Of a DNA stretch of 54,594 bases, positions 28,321 to 39,106 are shown piece after piece. Position 1 is the stretch's first letter. Each line of letters opens with the position of its first letter. Location of the stretch: positions 1 to 54,594 of the forward strand of contig PFAP01000002.1 in assembly GCA_002773615.1 (NCBI GenBank), in the 5' to 3' direction. Source of the stretch: Candidatus Falkowbacteria bacterium CG10_big_fil_rev_8_21_14_0_10_39_11 (GTDB lineage Bacteria; Patescibacteriota; Patescibacteriia; UBA11705). The translations under genes were made by a program, and so were the position numbers. The notes beneath the pieces were generated by a model. The model was given only the letters and a program-made list of their open reading frames with translations. It was not told the origin of the DNA and did not search any database.

Positions 28321-28552
28321 TTTTAAATAATTCTAAGAAGTAAGGCATTATACTTAATGAATTGTCATTGAAGCTTTGCTGGGCTTATCTTATTGCTGAA
28401 TAATTTATCCTTTTATTTTTTTATGATGTTTATTGACTTTAGGCTATCTTGATTGTATGATAAAAATAGAGCTATTTCACTAACAGAGCAATCATCTGCT
28501 GGGAGGCGCAGATTGAGACTCTATCAATGCACGTACTTTCTCGGAGGTGACC

Positions 28553-29146
28553 ATGTCTAAAGAAAAATGTGAGCCTGGTCGTTTTTTTAGAGTCACCGAT
28601 GACTTCTGGCGGGATCTACTATCGAGACAAATGAAGTTCCACCAAGGTGTTGATGGCTTTGATATCGCCGAAATTTTTTCGGCTCGAGACAGACGCCTGG
28701 TGTTCATGGTTCCTAGATTGTCGAGCGACATTGGCGCCATTGATATGAAGCTGGTGCAAAGTATTGTGTCAAGTCCAAGTCAGTGTCAGGACTTTGATCG
28801 TATTCCTTTCTCTGTGCAAATTTTGAAAACGGTTGGGTTGGTTTATTTCGTGCAGATGACGGTTGATGATTTGAAGGTTGCGGTATTAATTGCAGTGCCC
28901 TATTCCAAATATAGCCAGGAATATGATGGATATATTGGTTTTATTAAATTGGATAAGGTCAAGTGGTCGGATGTAGGGAAAATTGAATTTGATTCTGATG
29001 ACCATTCTATGGTTTATCGAGATTATGTGTCTGGTGATATGGAAATATGTCTGATGGTCAAGAAAGAACACAAGGACACTAGAATCTCCTTGTCACCATC
29101 CATTAGCATGAGTACAGATGGCCGGAGATTTATTCGAGTATCATAA
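28553..29146 (+). CDS. hypothetical protein
   Basis: SD GGAGGTG; promoter TTGACT-17-TATGAT; terminator ACAGACT/AGTCTGT-T5. Confidence 0.75.
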   Translation: MSKEKCEPGRFFRVTDDFWRDLLSRQMKFHQGVDGFDIAEIFSARDRRLVFMVPRLSSDIGAIDMKLVQSIVSSPSQCQDFDRIPFSVQILKTVGLVYFVQMTVDDLKVAVLIAVPYSKYSQEYDGYIGFIKLDKVKWSDVGKIEFDSDDHSMVYRDYVSGDMEICLMVKKEHKDTRISLSPSISMSTDGRRFIRVS

Positions 29147-29271
29147 AACAGACTTTAATTAGAGTCTGTCTTTTTATTCTTAAAAAGGTATAAGTTTTAT
29201 TTACAAAGTTATAGTTGAAACGGTTGAGAAATTTTTGTAAATGATAATCAGTGTTGAGTTGTTTTGTAAGG

Positions 29272-29718
29272 TTAGATGTGTTTTAAAATAATATCTAGAG
29301 AACCATGGCGACGTGGGTGAATGACTTTTTTCAGTTCATCTTTGTTTACCCATTTTATCTGGTCGGCTTCGTGACTTTTTTCTAAATGAAAGTCAGAGTC
29401 TGTGCCGTTAAAGTTTAAGATGAATATGGTTTGCTCTTGGCCAATATAGCCTTCTTTTTTATAATAATCTTTTTTTAAGGTGTGGTCCGGCCAGTCATAG
29501 CGGTGAGTTTGTTCCAGTTGGTGTTTGATTGACAAAAATTTTGCATCAACACCCAGTTCTTCTGAAGCTTCGCGAATGACTGCTTGTTCGGCGGTTTCAC
29601 CGGCATCAATCCCCCCTTGAGGGAGTTGCCAATGATCGAATCGAGGATTGTGTTGAATTAAAATTTTGTCATCTTTGGTGACCACGGCGAGAACATTTGG
29701 GCGATATTTTTTTATCAT
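29272..29718 (-). CDS. NUDIX hydrolase, RppH/Ap4A-hydrolase-like
   Basis: GGIDAGETAEQAVIREASEELGV NUDIX box; FDHWQLPQGGID; start taken at MIKKYRPN. Confidence 0.9.
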   Translation of the reverse strand: MIKKYRPNVLAVVTKDDKILIQHNPRFDHWQLPQGGIDAGETAEQAVIREASEELGVDAKFLSIKHQLEQTHRYDWPDHTLKKDYYKKEGYIGQEQTIFILNFNGTDSDFHLEKSHEADQIKWVNKDELKKVIHPRRHGSLDIILKHI

Positions 29719-29765
29719 ACTATTATTTATATAATATTGTATGTTTATTGTTACAACAAATTGAC

Positions 29766-30509
29766 CTATGATGAGATGGTTCTGTCTTTTGAGTGTTTTA
29801 AACACGTTAATGGGAAGATGATTACCGCGTTGACAATGCGGTTGATTCGTTTGGGTTGTTTGATTAAGCGAAAGAGCCACTCCAGGCCAAGCGAGCGAAG
29901 TGCTTGCGGCGCTCGAGTTTGTTTGCCGGTCAAAAAATCAAAGCTGCCACCGACTCCGATACCGATTTTGGCTGGAATTTTTTGTATTCGTAGTTCATCA
30001 AGTAATTTTTCTTGAGTTGGAGCTCCGTGAGTGGTGAAGATTATGTCAGGTTTGGTGGTCTGTAGATGTTCAATTAACCCCTCTGTTATCTCCCCTATTT
30101 TGTATCCATGAAGTTTAAGGTTTGGGTATGTGCTTGACACTGAGTCTTTGATCTCTTTTAGTGTGGACAGTGAATTGGGGTGGTTGATCACAAAAATGGT
30201 CAATTTTTTATCATTGGCAACTTGCAACAAATGTTTGGTTATATCTGAACCGGTGTGTCGATGATTAATTTTTTCTCCTGATAGAAATGCGCCAATTTTG
30301 AGACCAAAGCCATCGGGCAAGTTCAAGTTTGATCGGTTTAAAATGTTTTGGTATTCATTATTTCTATGAGCTTGTAGGCAGATTTCCGGATTGGGGGTAA
30401 AGATTAATTTTAGTTCTTCTTGATGTAAGAAACCAGCAAGTGTTTCTAATAGTTCGATTCGAGACAGGTTGTGAATTTTGCTGCCCAGAATTGTGATTGC
30501 TTTTGTCAT
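29766..30509 (-). CDS. WecG/TagA/CpsF family glycosyltransferase
   Basis: FTPNPEICLQA, LPDGFGLKIGAFL, KPDIIFTTHGAPTQEKLL, GIGVGGSFDFLTGKQTRAPQALRSLGLEWLFRLIKQPKR. Confidence 0.93.
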   Translation of the reverse strand: MTKAITILGSKIHNLSRIELLETLAGFLHQEELKLIFTPNPEICLQAHRNNEYQNILNRSNLNLPDGFGLKIGAFLSGEKINHRHTGSDITKHLLQVANDKKLTIFVINHPNSLSTLKEIKDSVSSTYPNLKLHGYKIGEITEGLIEHLQTTKPDIIFTTHGAPTQEKLLDELRIQKIPAKIGIGVGGSFDFLTGKQTRAPQALRSLGLEWLFRLIKQPKRINRIVNAVIIFPLTCLKHSKDRTISS

Positions 30510-30653
30510 AGGTAATATTGTTGGTTATAGTATATATTAATTATTTGATAACTTCAACATTTATTGATTGTGATTTGAGGTGGACTTTAGTATAATGTAT
30601 ATATAAACAGGTGTCCATACTGTTTGCTAACCTGAGCCGGAAAGGAGTCTGTT

Positions 30654-30869
30654 ATGCTCAGGGGAGAATATTTGCCGTGTCTGAATTGCGTCCATTATGC
30701 TAGGTGCACATGGTCGCGAAATCAGAAACTCTGTCCTGGCTTCCGGAAGGTATTGTCTTCGGAACGCCTTGAGGAGAATCGTTGTGCCGCAGCAAAAAGG
30801 TTGCAACGTGATCCCAGGTCAGCATTGTCTCTGGCCAAATGGCTTCATTTGGCACAGGACATGCACTGA
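30654..30869 (+). CDS. small Cys-containing hypothetical protein
   Basis: SD AAGGAG; upstream TATAAT; CLNCVHYARCTW..KLCPGF. Confidence 0.55.
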   Translation: MLRGEYLPCLNCVHYARCTWSRNQKLCPGFRKVLSSERLEENRCAAAKRLQRDPRSALSLAKWLHLAQDMH

Positions 30870-31007
30870 CAACAACAAAAGAGCTGGCTTAATACGCGAG
30901 CTCTTTGACTTGGATGTAATTTCAGCGTTTAATTGAAACACTTGACAAAAAATAAAATAAATGATATATTTGTTAAAAATTAGGAACAACAACAATAGGA
31001 GGATGAT

Positions 31008-31394
31008 ATGTCGTGGGTTCATCCGAAGATTGAAAGAATTGGTCGGCCAGCTTTGATATTATTGCCAAAGTTCAAGGTTGATGATAATAACTTCGGGTGT
31101 AATGGTAAAACACCAGATCAAATGGTTCGGAAGTTTTTATCGAAAAATCATGGTGCGTTTACACTTATGGGCACGACCTTTCATGGTGAATGGAAGGATC
31201 ACGATGGTAAGCTTCATTCAGATGTTCATATCGGATATAGAGTGTCATTTATTTGTCCGGTGAAAAATGATGGCGGGCGTGATTTTTCTAATTTAGATTT
31301 GTTGATTGATTTTCTGTCGAAGTTGTGTGCAAATATGATGGAGCTTTGTTTGTATGCTGAGTTTGGCGAAGAAGCGGTTTTAATTTATCCCTGA
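31008..31394 (+). CDS. hypothetical protein
   Basis: SD AGGAGG; promoter TTGACA-17-TATATT; terminator ACTAGTG/CACTAGT-T7. Confidence 0.75.
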   Translation: MSWVHPKIERIGRPALILLPKFKVDDNNFGCNGKTPDQMVRKFLSKNHGAFTLMGTTFHGEWKDHDGKLHSDVHIGYRVSFICPVKNDGGRDFSNLDLLIDFLSKLCANMMELCLYAEFGEEAVLIYP

Positions 31395-31455
31395 AGAAAT
31401 GATGGTTACTTCATCTTTAGTACTACTAGTGTAATTCACTAGTTTTTTGTTTGAC

Positions 31456-31483
31456 TTGACATGGTCTGGTATTGGGTTATAAT
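31456..31483 (+). promoter_or_regulatory. clpB promoter TTGACA-16-TATAAT
   Basis: TTGACA 31456-31461, TATAAT 31478-31483. Confidence 0.85.
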
Positions 31484-31487
31484 TGAT

Positions 31488-31514
31488 TTAGCACTCACGT
31501 TGATTGACTGCTAA
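31488..31514 (+). promoter_or_regulatory. CIRCE element (HrcA operator)
   Basis: TTAGCACTC-N9-GACTGCTAA, one mismatch to the consensus TTAGCACTC-N9-GAGTGCTAA. Confidence 0.9.
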
Positions 31515-31535
31515 TAATATATAAATTTATACAAT

Positions 31536-34166
31536 ATGGATATCAATAAGTTTACCACCAAGTCACAAGAAGCGTTACAAGCTGCTCAAGCTTTGACTTT
31601 TGAATTGAAACACGCTCAAGTAGACGTGTCTCATTTACTTTATGCCCTACTTGATCAGGATCAAAGTATTGTAACTGTACTTTTAAAAAATCTTGAAATT
31701 GACATTCTCGGTTTAATGAATGAGGTTGATTTATTTTTGAAACAAATTCCAAAATCGGTGGTAGAAAATGTCACTAATGGACAAGTGATGGTAACCGCTG
31801 AAATGAATTTTGTTTTGGTTACTTCAGAAAAAATGGCTAAAAAGATGGGTGACGATTATGTCAGCACAGAGCATTTATTTTTGGCGTTACTCAGCATTGA
31901 ATCATCAATGAAAAAGATAATGGAATATTATGCGATTGATGAAAAGGTGGTACTGGATGAACTCAAAAAACTGCGGGGAGCTCAGAAGGTAGATTCGCGA
32001 GAACCTGAAGCGAAGTATCAGGCGCTTGAAAAGTATGCGGTTAATTTGACCGATATGGCCAGACAAGAAAAATTGGACCCGATCATTGGTCGAGATGAAG
32101 AGATTCGAAGGATTTTGCAGGTTTTGTCACGACGAACCAAAAATAATCCGGTATTGATTGGGGAACCAGGAACAGGTAAAACAGCGGTCGTAGAAGGTTT
32201 GGCACAACGAATTGTTTCTGGTGACGTGCCTGAAAATTTGAAAAATAAAGAAGTGTTGTCTATTGATATTGGATCTTTGATTGCAGGGGCAAAATTTCGA
32301 GGTGAATTCGAAGATCGATTAAAGTCGGTTCTGAAAGAAATTAAAGCCTCTGGTGATAAGTACATTATTTTTATTGATGAGCTGCATACAATTGTTGGAG
32401 CTGGTGCGACCGAAGGAGCGATTGATGCTTCAAATATGCTGAAACCGGCTTTGGCGCGAGGTGAACTTCGTTGTGTGGGTGCGACGACAATCAAAGAATA
32501 CCAAAAATATATTGAAAAAGATTCGGCTCTTGAACGTCGGTTTCAACCAGTTAAAATTGAAGAACCCAATGTTGAAGATACGATTGCAATTTTGAGAGGG
32601 ATTAAAGAAAAATATGAAATTCATCACGGTGTTAGAATTACAGATGATGCGATTGTTATGGCGGCCAAGTTGTCTGATCGGTATATTACCGAAAGATTTT
32701 TACCGGATAAAGCAATTGACCTCATTGACGAAGCCACATCCGCTCTTCGAATTGAATTGAATAGTATGCCAACAGAATTGGATCAAGCCAAGAGGTCTTT
32801 AATGAAACTTGAAATTGAAAAAAGTGCTTTGGAGAAGGAAAAAACAACCAAAGCAAAAAATAGATTACTTGATATTAAAAAAGAAATCGCTGAGATAAAA
32901 GAAAAAACTAAAGAGCTTGAATTGCATTGGAACAAAGAGAAGGAAATTATCACCTCAATGCAAGAAGGACAAAAAGAAGTTGATAAATTGAAACAAGAGG
33001 CAGAAATTCTTGAACGACAATCTGAATTTGATAAGGTGGCTGAGATTCGTTACGGTAAGATACCAGCTTTGGAGAAAAAAATAATTTCGAGCCGAGAAAA
33101 ATTACGTAAATTGCAAACCGGTCCGCGAGGAAAGCAAATTTTGAAGGAAGAAGTGGATGAGGAAGATATTGCTGACGTGTTGTCAAAATGGACTGGAATT
33201 CCAGTTGTCAAAATGCTTCAAACTGAATCTGAACGATTGGCTAAGGCAGAAGACGTGTTGGCTGGTAGAGTTATCGGTCAAAAACCGGCGATTGGTTCAG
33301 TCTCGAACGCTTTGAGACGATCTCGAGCCGGTTTGTCAGAAGAAAATAAGCCCATCGGATCATTTTTATTTATGGGGCCAACCGGTGTGGGTAAGACGGA
33401 ATTGGCTAAAGCCTTGGCTGAATTTATGTTTGATGACGAAGAAGCGATTATACGGGTTGACATGAGTGAATATATGGAAAAGCACGCTGTTTCGAAATTT
33501 ATTGGATCCCCTCCTGGATATGTTGGTTATGAAGAGGGTGGACAACTGACTGAACAAGTGAGGCGAAAGCCATATTCAGTGATTTTATTTGATGAAATCG
33601 AAAAGGCTCACCCAGAAGTGTTTAATTCATTGCTTCAAATGCTAGATGATGGCCAGTTGACCGACGCTAAAGGAAGAAAAGTTAATTTTAAAAATACCAT
33701 CATTATCATGACCAGTAATATTGGTAGTGATTTAATTCTCAGTTCATCAACCAAGTCTTCACTCGGATTCGGTGAAGAAAAAACAGAAATTCAGAAAGCG
33801 GATGATGTTCGTGAACGAATTATGAAATTGCTTCAAGAACAGTTGAAACCGGAGTTTTTGAATCGAATAGATGAGATTATTATGTTTGATGCCCTTAGTC
33901 GCGATGATATTCGTAAAATTGTTGATTTGCAACTGGCAAAAGTCGCTAAACGGTTAAAAGAAAAGGAATTGAATATTGAATTTACAGATCAACTCAAGGA
34001 TATGTTGGCGGTCGAAGGATATGACCCGGCCTATGGGGCTCGGCCATTGAAGCGATTGATTCAAAATAAAATACTTGATCCCCTAGCCCTTCAGATTATC
34101 GAGGGCAAGATTAAAAAGAAAGTAAAAGTTGATTTTACTGACAAGAAAGTGAAATTTGGGAAATAA
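31536..34166 (+). CDS. clpB: ATP-dependent chaperone ClpB
   Basis: two AAA+ domains ([31 protein letters not shown]), M-domain coiled coil, double Clp N-domain. Confidence 0.95.
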   Translation: MDINKFTTKSQEALQAAQALTFELKHAQVDVSHLLYALLDQDQSIVTVLLKNLEIDILGLMNEVDLFLKQIPKSVVENVTNGQVMVTAEMNFVLVTSEKMAKKMGDDYVSTEHLFLALLSIESSMKKIMEYYAIDEKVVLDELKKLRGAQKVDSREPEAKYQALEKYAVNLTDMARQEKLDPIIGRDEEIRRILQVLSRRTKNNPVLIGEPGTGKTAVVEGLAQRIVSGDVPENLKNKEVLSIDIGSLIAGAKFRGEFEDRLKSVLKEIKASGDKYIIFIDELHTIVGAGATEGAIDASNMLKPALARGELRCVGATTIKEYQKYIEKDSALERRFQPVKIEEPNVEDTIAILRGIKEKYEIHHGVRITDDAIVMAAKLSDRYITERFLPDKAIDLIDEATSALRIELNSMPTELDQAKRSLMKLEIEKSALEKEKTTKAKNRLLDIKKEIAEIKEKTKELELHWNKEKEIITSMQEGQKEVDKLKQEAEILERQSEFDKVAEIRYGKIPALEKKIISSREKLRKLQTGPRGKQILKEEVDEEDIADVLSKWTGIPVVKMLQTESERLAKAEDVLAGRVIGQKPAIGSVSNALRRSRAGLSEENKPIGSFLFMGPTGVGKTELAKALAEFMFDDEEAIIRVDMSEYMEKHAVSKFIGSPPGYVGYEEGGQLTEQVRRKPYSVILFDEIEKAHPEVFNSLLQMLDDGQLTDAKGRKVNFKNTIIIMTSNIGSDLILSSSTKSSLGFGEEKTEIQKADDVRERIMKLLQEQLKPEFLNRIDEIIMFDALSRDDIRKIVDLQLAKVAKRLKEKELNIEFTDQLKDMLAVEGYDPAYGARPLKRLIQNKILDPLALQIIEGKIKKKVKVDFTDKKVKFGK

Positions 34167-34270
34167 ATTTAATAATAAAAAATGTCATGATTTATGGCAT
34201 TTTTTATATTGACAAAAAATGTATTGTTGTTATACTTCATCGTTCTCCAGTCAACCACCCAGGAGGTAAT

Positions 34271-34894
34271 ATGAGATTGACACCATTGACCGAATGGCCA
34301 CAGACGTGGACTACGGTTGAAAAGTCAAAAAATGCTAAATTGGTGCAGTTTAATCCAGAGACAACGGTCACTTGGTTGGAGGTCTTTTTGATTGGCTTGC
34401 TGTTGCTGGGCTTATTATTTGGTGGTTTTGTGTTTCTTTTTGGTGAGCACAATAACTCACTGGTACCTGCATGGGAATATGTTACACTCGGTGTTTTAGT
34501 CATTTGTGGAGTTCTTGTTGGTGGGATTATGATGTTTCGAGCTATTTATGCTGATAAAAGAATGAAACGGCTTTATACCCAGTATGATGTGGATGAAGCT
34601 AAGTTTATTCAGCAGTTCATGAGATTTTCATATAGGATTAAGATTTTTAATCGGGTCTTTACTGAAACAGATTTAGATGAAGCAAAACTGTCAGTGATGA
34701 CGAATGTTTTTATGAATTTGACCCTTATGTTTTCAGAAACAGAAGACTTTTTGAGTGCGTTGACTATGTTACAACTTCGAAGATTAGAACCAGAATATGT
34801 GGTTGATTGGATTGGGTTGCTTCGGGGCACAATGCTGCAAGACATGAGACTTGTAAATGTAAAATTGGGTGAATTATTGGCGACGCAAGCTTAA
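34271..34894 (+). CDS. membrane protein of unknown function
   Basis: SD AGGAGG; two TM helices; promoter TTGACA-16-TATACT; terminator ATCGAT/ATCGAT-T7. Confidence 0.75.
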   Translation: MRLTPLTEWPQTWTTVEKSKNAKLVQFNPETTVTWLEVFLIGLLLLGLLFGGFVFLFGEHNNSLVPAWEYVTLGVLVICGVLVGGIMMFRAIYADKRMKRLYTQYDVDEAKFIQQFMRFSYRIKIFNRVFTETDLDEAKLSVMTNVFMNLTLMFSETEDFLSALTMLQLRRLEPEYVVDWIGLLRGTMLQDMRLVNVKLGELLATQA

Positions 34895-35001
34895 CTATCG
34901 ATAATATCGATGGTTTTTTTATTGATAGTAAAAGATTTTTTGTGTAGATTTAATTATTGAGGCTACCATTGTATTATCACTACACGGTAGGCGGAAGTTG
35001 A

Positions 35002-35705
35002 ATGAAATTTTCGACTTTAAAGCTGTTGGATTTTTCGATTTCTGATGTCGACAAGGAAAACTTGAAACTGATTCGATTGCGGCAAAATCAGAGTAATCAA
35101 CCATATATCTTGACGGTGATTTTTATGGTGCTGGTTGTGGCCGGTGCGGTTGGTTTTATTTCGGCGATAGTTGGTGGTGAATTTGTCATCGATCCGGAAC
35201 GTATTGTTGTGGTGATCATGATCAAGGATTATAAAAAACCATCTCTGTACGCCGCAATTCTTCTCTGCAAAAGGTGAATACAGCTATTCTTAGTCATCGA
35301 GTTGATCTTTTGAATGGCATGATCGGTGAATATAATGATCTGGTTGTTAGTTTGAATTTGCAAAGTGGAGATTACGACTTGTTCCGTGAATTGTCGGCTG
35401 CGATTTTGCAGGTAATTGCTCAGGTGGAAGTGGTAAAAAATATGATTACAGGTACAGTCTTTGATAATTTGGAAATAGGTGCAGTCAAGACTGCTGTTTC
35501 TTTGCTTATGGTTAATTCAGTCGAGATCTTTGACAAAATGTATAAGACTTTGAAGGGATTAAATGATGATAATGGTACAAATGATCAGAGTGGTGTAGAT
35601 GATCTGGCTGGTACAAATGATCAGACAGATAAATATTATCAGAATGATAGAAAAGAAAGGAAGGTTAAGAGGGTAAAGAAGGGTAAGCGGGTGAGAGGAA
35701 AATGA
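35002..35705 (+). CDS. membrane protein split over two frames (35002-35277 and 35274-35705); frameshifted or translationally coupled
   Basis: second frame is open back to 35235 (KTISVRRNSSLQKVNTAILSHR); A6 run at 35233-35238. Confidence 0.55.
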
Positions 35706-35815
35706 ACTATCAGTAAAACTGGTAGTTTTTTGTAATAGTAACTCTGGAAACGATGCCAAAATGTAATGATTTTTACGAAAATTCAGTAGTGTTACGCATT
35801 ACGAATGACATGTGG

Positions 35816-35821
35816 TATAAT
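35816..35821 (+). promoter_or_regulatory. -10 box TATAAT implying a leaderless mRNA
   Basis: TATAAT ends 5 nt before ATG 35826. Confidence 0.6.
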
Positions 35822-35825
35822 TTAA

Positions 35826-37220
35826 ATGAAATCAAATACATTTATGAGAAAAAGAATAGTAGCTGTGATTACTGGTATTTTTGTTGTAATGGGGTCGTTT
35901 ATCCCCTATTATACTACCAAAGCTGTTGAATTTAATCGTCATCTGATAATTTCTGATCAACAGATGTATGATTCATCGGCCATGACGCTAGCGGAGATCC
36001 AAAAATTTTTAGAATTAAAAAATTCATATTTGGCTACATTAAATTTGCCGGATGTTGATGGTGTGATTAAGTCATCAGCGGCGATTATCGAAGCGACGGC
36101 CAAGCGTCAGGGAGTGAATCCAAAAGTAATTTTGGTCATGTTGCAAAAAGAACAGAGTTTAGTCGAAGATCCCAACCCAACGCCAAAGCAAATCGATTGG
36201 GCCATGGGGTATGCTGTTTGTGACAGTTGTAGCATGAACGATCCGCTGTTATTGATTTATAAAGGTTTTGCAACTCAGGTTGACAAGTCCATGGCAAGAC
36301 TTAGGTGGTATAGTGAAAATCCTACTGCTTATAAAACGGTGGGGCAAAATTATCTAATTGATGGTCAAGACGTCACACCACTGTCACAGGCTACAGCCAA
36401 TTTGTACAGTTATACACCCCACATTCACGGTAATTATTTGTTCTGGAAAATTTGGCAGCGATGGTTTAAACAATATTATCCAGACGGTTCATTGTTAAAG
36501 TCATATGATTCATCAACCGTTTGGCTTATTCAGTTTGGTGAAAAGCGGGCTTTTGTCAGTATGTCGTCGTTGATTTCGAGATATGATCCAAAAAGAATTT
36601 TGACAGTGACTAATGAAGAATTGGAAAAGTATGAGGTTGGAGCGCCAATCAAATATCCCAATTATTCTTTGTTAAAAGAATCTAATGGAGCTATCTATTT
36701 GTTAGTAAACGATACGATCAAGCATATTGATTCAATGGAAACGTTTAGATCTTTGGGCTTTAATCCGTTAGAATTGATTGATGTTCAGAGTGGAGATCTT
36801 GATAGTTATGAGCTCGGGACAGAAATTACGATGAAAAGTGCTTATCCAATGGGGGCATTATTGCAAAATAATGAGTCAGGAGCGGTGTATTTCGTGCAAA
36901 ATGGAGAGAAACATCCATTGATTGCAATAGAAATTATGCGTATAAATTACGCGAATTATCGAGTTATTCCAGTGGATCCGATTGAGCTTGAAAAATTTGA
37001 TGATGGTGCTATGATAAAATATCAGGAAGGAACGTTACTAAAGAGTTTAGACGCGCCAATTGTGTATGTGGTATCGGCTGGAACCAAGAGACCGATTGTT
37101 TCCGGTGACGTTTTTGAGAAGTTGGGTTATGCCTGGGCTGATATCCATGAAGTATCTGCTGGGTCTCTCGACGTGTTGCCAATTGGTCAAAGTGTGGACT
37201 TATCATTTAAAGAGGATTAA
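35826..37220 (+). CDS. secreted protein: lytic/hemagglutinin-like N-domain plus four ~55-aa C-terminal repeats
   Basis: signal/TM; VNPKVILVMLQKEQSLVED...WAMGYAVCDSC; repeats LLKxxx.VYxVxxGxKRPI..F..LGY. Confidence 0.75.
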   Translation: MKSNTFMRKRIVAVITGIFVVMGSFIPYYTTKAVEFNRHLIISDQQMYDSSAMTLAEIQKFLELKNSYLATLNLPDVDGVIKSSAAIIEATAKRQGVNPKVILVMLQKEQSLVEDPNPTPKQIDWAMGYAVCDSCSMNDPLLLIYKGFATQVDKSMARLRWYSENPTAYKTVGQNYLIDGQDVTPLSQATANLYSYTPHIHGNYLFWKIWQRWFKQYYPDGSLLKSYDSSTVWLIQFGEKRAFVSMSSLISRYDPKRILTVTNEELEKYEVGAPIKYPNYSLLKESNGAIYLLVNDTIKHIDSMETFRSLGFNPLELIDVQSGDLDSYELGTEITMKSAYPMGALLQNNESGAVYFVQNGEKHPLIAIEIMRINYANYRVIPVDPIELEKFDDGAMIKYQEGTLLKSLDAPIVYVVSAGTKRPIVSGDVFEKLGYAWADIHEVSAGSLDVLPIGQSVDLSFKED

Positions 37221-37271
37221 GGTTGTAAGTTAAACGATTAGCCGTTTGATTACGTAATTCATGATTCATTA

Positions 37272-38069
37272 ATGTTATATATGGTTGTATTTGCTGCGGT
37301 TGTACCGCATCCCCCACTAATTATACCCAGTGTGGGAAAAGACAATGTAGAAAAATTACAAAAGACGCAAAAGGCTTTGGATATTTTGATGAGAGAATTT
37401 GAAGCACAAAAGCCGGATACGGTGATTGTCTTTTCACCTCACGGTGATGTGTATCCTGATGCTTTTACCATCAATACGTTGCCAGAGTATGATTTGAATT
37501 TTGAAGATTTTGGTGATTTTGAAACCAGAATGAAATTTTCTGGTGATATTGGTTTGATTAATAAATTTCGTGAACGAGTCGAAACCACACTTCCTTTGAT
37601 CTTAAAATCTGAACCGGTTTTGGATTATGGTATCGGCATCCCATTGTTTTTACTTGGACAAAATTATAAAGACTTCAAGATTATTCCGGTCAATTCATCA
37701 CTGTTAGATTTTGAACAACACATAGCTTTTGGCGAAGCGTTGAAAGAAGCGATTTTTTCTGACAATAAAAGAGTGGCAATAATTGCATCCGCTGACCTTA
37801 GTCACAAGTTGACAAAAAAAGCCCCGGCCGGTTTTTCTCCCAAGGCTCGCGAATTTGATAAAAAAGTGATTCAATATTTGAAACAACAAAAAGTTGATCA
37901 GATGCTACAGTTTGATAATGAAACCTTGAATGATGCGCAGGAGTGTGGATTGAGACCGATTTTGATGCTACTGGGAGTAATTAAAAATATGAATTATGAT
38001 TTTCAAGTGCTAAGTTACGAATCACCTTTTGGGGTTGGCTATTTGGTTGGTGAATGTAAGTTTAAATAA
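37272..38069 (+). CDS. MEMO1/LigB-type (AmmeMemoRadiSam system protein B-like) protein
   Basis: AAVVPHPPLIIPSVGKDN, DTVIVFSPHG, IIASADLSHKL. Confidence 0.8.
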   Translation: MLYMVVFAAVVPHPPLIIPSVGKDNVEKLQKTQKALDILMREFEAQKPDTVIVFSPHGDVYPDAFTINTLPEYDLNFEDFGDFETRMKFSGDIGLINKFRERVETTLPLILKSEPVLDYGIGIPLFLLGQNYKDFKIIPVNSSLLDFEQHIAFGEALKEAIFSDNKRVAIIASADLSHKLTKKAPAGFSPKAREFDKKVIQYLKQQKVDQMLQFDNETLNDAQECGLRPILMLLGVIKNMNYDFQVLSYESPFGVGYLVGECKFK

Positions 38070-38225
38070 TGAAAAATTTACAAAATATATTTTAGTTTTT
38101 TAACAAAGTTTAATGGTAGTATCTTTACAATTTTAAAATTAGATATCAAACCATGAAGTACATGCCTTCCAGTTGAATTTCTGGGATCCCGCATGACTTC
38201 GGGGCAAATAAGGCAGGAGGCTGTT

Positions 38226-39023
38226 ATGGATGATCTTGCAGGTGCACTATGTGGCTTGCTGGTTGTGGTGGCAATTGTCGGAGCAATTGTACAAGCCATT
38301 TTAAATATTATGAAGATGGTTTTGTTAATTGTGGCATTTGGAGCGGCGGCTGCAGTGGTTATTGGGTTGGTGTATCTGTTGGTCGTTTGGGTTATTAATG
38401 TCAGTCGTGAACGAAAATTGCATGAGGCTGAGAAAAAAGAAGCTGATCGTGAGCGAGCTGTCAGGCTGCAGGCCAGGCGTTTGGCTAATGAGCGGGCAGA
38501 AGCCAGATACCAAGCGGCGTCTATTCCCGTTGATACCAATCCGGTGGCATTGAACCCGACCAAGAAGACCGCTTTCCGTATTACAGCCAATGAGTACAAG
38601 CGGATTTTGAAGCAAGCCAAAGATAGAATGATAGATATCAAGAAGCAGGCTCAGAGATTGCCGGCGGCTTTCAATGATTTTCTTCTTAAAGGTGAGGAAA
38701 TGGTTGAAGGTTCTTTACCGAACCTGTACCGAATGAATGGAGAGTTTGCAGACCAATTGGACCAGATTACGCCGAATGATAGAGCCTTTCTGGATCGTAA
38801 TGCTGACAAGAAAGTGGCTGAGGATGAAATTGAGGGGTTGGCTCAGAAGTCTCAACAAGCAATCAGAGATGTGCCGGCTATTTTACAAGCTTGGTTGATG
38901 CATATGAGTACCTTTACTCCGGGGTGTGCCTGTGCAGACATTATTGATAGAATGCGTAATGATGATGAGATCGCCATCAAAGTTTCCAGATTGAAGGAAA
39001 TTTATGCTGGGATTCAGATGTAA
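38226..39023 (+). CDS. membrane protein, tandem family member 1
   Basis: SD GGAGG; N-terminal TMs; VPAILQAWLMHMSTFTPG. Confidence 0.8.
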   Translation: MDDLAGALCGLLVVVAIVGAIVQAILNIMKMVLLIVAFGAAAAVVIGLVYLLVVWVINVSRERKLHEAEKKEADRERAVRLQARRLANERAEARYQAASIPVDTNPVALNPTKKTAFRITANEYKRILKQAKDRMIDIKKQAQRLPAAFNDFLLKGEEMVEGSLPNLYRMNGEFADQLDQITPNDRAFLDRNADKKVAEDEIEGLAQKSQQAIRDVPAILQAWLMHMSTFTPGCACADIIDRMRNDDEIAIKVSRLKEIYAGIQM

Positions 39024-39047
39024 GCGAATAACATTCGCTTTTTTTGA
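39022..39047 (+). terminator. repeated intrinsic terminator, copy 1
   Basis: AAGCGAATaacATTCGCTTTTTTT. Confidence 0.85.
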
Positions 39048-39106
39048 TACTTGAAAAATTTTTGTTTTTGTGGTAAAAGAAAGATAGCAAACAAAAGGAG
39101 GACAAA

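Noticed and set aside
27071-28348. 425-aa minus-strand ORF opposite the GC-rich gene
   Set aside because: Long antisense ORFs are expected in GC-rich, GC3-biased genes; the promoters, SD, start-codon GC boundary and terminator all support the plus strand.
32018-32494. 158-aa minus-strand ORF inside clpB
   Set aside because: Antisense to strongly conserved ClpB AAA+ sequence.
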